Assembly: GCA_030248215.1 (NCBI GenBank)
Contig: JASANG010002249.1
Coordinates: 88,034 to 152,033, forward strand
Length of the DNA stretch: 64,000 nt
Direction of reading: 5' to 3'
Source of the DNA: Enoplolaimus lenunculus
Lineage: Eukaryota; Nematoda; Enoplea; Enoplida; Thoracostomopsidae
Below the pieces are notes generated by a model, which had not been told where the DNA came from, ran no database searches, and was given only the letters and a program-made list of their open reading frames with translations. Of the stretch, positions 62,609 to 64,000 are shown piece by piece (position 1 is the first letter of the stretch; every line of letters starts with the position of its first letter). Made by a program: the position numbers and the translations under genes.

Positions 62609-62782
62609 GGCCAATGTAAAGAACAGCGGCGGAACAGTATTATATTAATCATAGTCCCAAACCTAAGCCGAAAGCCTAAGCCTAAGCCTGTGTGTAAGCC
62701 AAGCAAAAATTACTCTAAATCTTTAGCTTACTCGATTCTAGTCCCACAGAAAAACATTCCTCTTCTGATCTTTACATGAGCC
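62609..62782. mobile_element. MITE with AGCCTAAGCC core
   Basis: GGCCAATGTAAAGAACAG and CTGATCTTTACATGAGCC are inverted ends. The core is AAAGCCTAAGCCTAAGCCTG. Same design as 27110-27305. Confidence 0.75.
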
Positions 62783-63127
62783 AACGTTTAATAATCATAA
62801 TAAAACGATGGACAGGCTTTTGCTTCGTTTTATTCCCGGGGAGTAACCGAATGAACGACGTTCTTGGTTAACAATTAAGGAAAACAAATCAGAATAAATG
62901 TTGCTATGGGTAAACATCGTTGCAGGTATTTACTTCTAATAAATGATGCCTTGTTTAGCGCAAAAAAATCCGATTGCAAACGTTTGGGCACATTTTAATT
63001 TTTCAGGCAACAATGTCTGCTGTGTCAAGTGAGCTAATGCAAGTTTGTATTTTTAAGACATAATATACTGCTTTTCCCATTTTGTTTTAAATTTAAAAAA
63101 ATTACCTGAGTTCGTTTAGTCACTTAG

Positions 63128-63374
63128 GCTTGAGCTATCCTGTACTCAGTCGGACGCCGCCGGGAGTCGCCAGATGCCGCCGCTAGCCAGCGCTCGATGG
63201 CGTGCGCCAATTTCAATAAAATATTTACAGCGCCGCGCGCTGACGTTCGGCGGCGTCTGACGGCGCTCGGCGGCGTTCAGCGGCTTGCGAAATCATTTGT
63301 TCCGTGCCGCGCACCGGCGTCCGACAGCACGTGGCAGTGTGTGGTGGTGCGCCACGAATATAGCGCAACCCTAT
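63128..63374. mobile_element. GC-rich TTGCGCTATACT-family MITE
   Basis: The left side holds GGACGCCGCCGGGAGTCGCC; the right side repeats CGGCGTCTGACGGCGCTCGG and ends GCCACGAATATAGCGCAACC. Between them TTCAATAAAATATTTAC forms an AT-rich spacer. It is strikingly GC-rich against the AT-rich surroundings. Confidence 0.65.
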
Positions 63375-63939
63375 TGCTCCGTACTTTGTTCTGTTTGTAG
63401 GCGTTAAAATCGATGGAAATTCATCGGCGGTCCTCATTAGTCATGAAAATTTGTTCAAACAACGAACTCGCGGTTACACCGTAGTTAACATTTTTTACTG
63501 GACTGTCTGCGATGTCAAGTGGCAAAAGTATTTTGTCAAAATTTTTAGCAGCATAATTTATAAGTTTGATCATAAAATTTCGAATACAGCACAGCCGCGT
63601 AGGATATGACATGAATTCAGAACTTAAGAACTTAAAATTAACAAGATTTTTAAAAACACTTTCAGATGTGTATAGCAGCTATCACAATGTAGCAACAGCT
63701 TTTGAAACAAAAGGTCAGGTGGAGATGGTGTGCCGTTCGAAGTACCCACCAAACGAGCGGTCCGGGGAGCACCAGGGGTCCAGTTATCGCCTATTTTAAC
63801 AGAAGCAAATTTTGCGGATCTTTGCAATTTTTTACTTGCTACGATTCCAGTTTAAAAAATTATAACACTCAAAGGTGCTATATGCGTTTATAAAAATATG
63901 GGCCCATGGATAGAACAGGGCCGGATCGTTTTCCGGAGG
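63375..63939. other. Gene-free stretch
   Basis: On the minus strand two adjacent open stretches (63827-63624 and 63612-63421) might be fragments of one old element. I recognise no domain and do not call them. Confidence 0.3.
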
Positions 63940-64000
63940 GGCTATAATAGAGTCAGTTTAAGCTTTAGACTATTTTTTGCTTAGGCTTAGGCTTCTTAGG
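63940..64000. mobile_element. Start of a TTAGGC-core MITE, cut by window end
   Basis: TTTTTTGCTTAGGCTTAGGC closes the window, as in the 57123 and 39550 copies. Only the left part is visible. Confidence 0.5.

Noticed and set aside
63421-63827. Possible old transposase fragments on the minus strand
   Set aside because: Two adjacent frames with vague resemblance to transposon-derived proteins, but no motif I can name.
1-64000. CRISPR arrays, bacterial operons or phage-type defence genes
   Set aside because: Spliced genes with GT/AG introns and animal receptor families show this is nuclear animal DNA; the direct repeats lack array structure.

Overview
The window is AT-rich, intron-rich animal DNA from an invertebrate metazoan whose lineage I could not pin down. 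Three protein genes can be assembled by joining exons at GT/AG borders with an unbroken frame. All three lie on the minus strand. Acceptors are mostly TTTCAG or TTTTAG. The rest is dense in small non-autonomous DNA transposons (MITEs), tandem repeats, tRNA-derived SINEs, one LINE fragment, one decayed piggyBac copy and one large LTR-like fossil.

Region 1 (462-16542, minus): a MORC2-type GHKL ATPase / CW zinc-finger chromatin gene. I trace 27 exons coding 854 residues in frame from the start codon; the C-terminal end lies beyond the window. Its introns hold a LINE 3' end with an RNase H domain (6980-7745), hAT-like MITEs, a 155-bp minisatellite and a tRNA-Phe-derived SINE. Region 2 (18.2-21.0 kb): a broken piggyBac transposase with its catalytic middle deleted, flanked by MITEs. 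Region 3 (22476-25591, minus): a two-exon rhodopsin-class receptor of 563 residues resembling peptide receptors. Region 4 (25.6-52.6 kb): no gene found. Its main object is a 6,236-bp TG...CA insertion at 31918-38153, bounded by a 4-bp target duplication and nested in a copy of a local inverted-repeat family. It has no recognisable coding region but carries a seven-unit 177-bp tandem array and a CCAAT-rich TATA promoter, so it is best read as a giant solo LTR or an LTR-like noncoding fossil. A tandem pair of tRNA-like SINE units lies at 41.3-41.9 kb. Region 5 (52625-61302, minus): a complete eight-exon Cys-loop ligand-gated channel subunit of 462 residues with an unorthodox pore helix. A fold-back MITE carrying AP-1-like sites sits 66 bp upstream of its start codon.

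The three genes are not an operon and share no obvious pathway: one is nuclear chromatin machinery and two are membrane receptors. The most distinctive noncoding signals are four. First, a hairpin followed by AATAAA-like sequence, present in seven 177-bp units and once more at 56.76 kb. Second, the nested giant LTR-like insertion. Third, MITEs that carry TTAGGC telomere-like hexamers in their cores. Fourth, a young partial duplication of the receptor's pore exon including its splice acceptor.

All coordinates and splice sites were read by eye. No database search or alignment was run.
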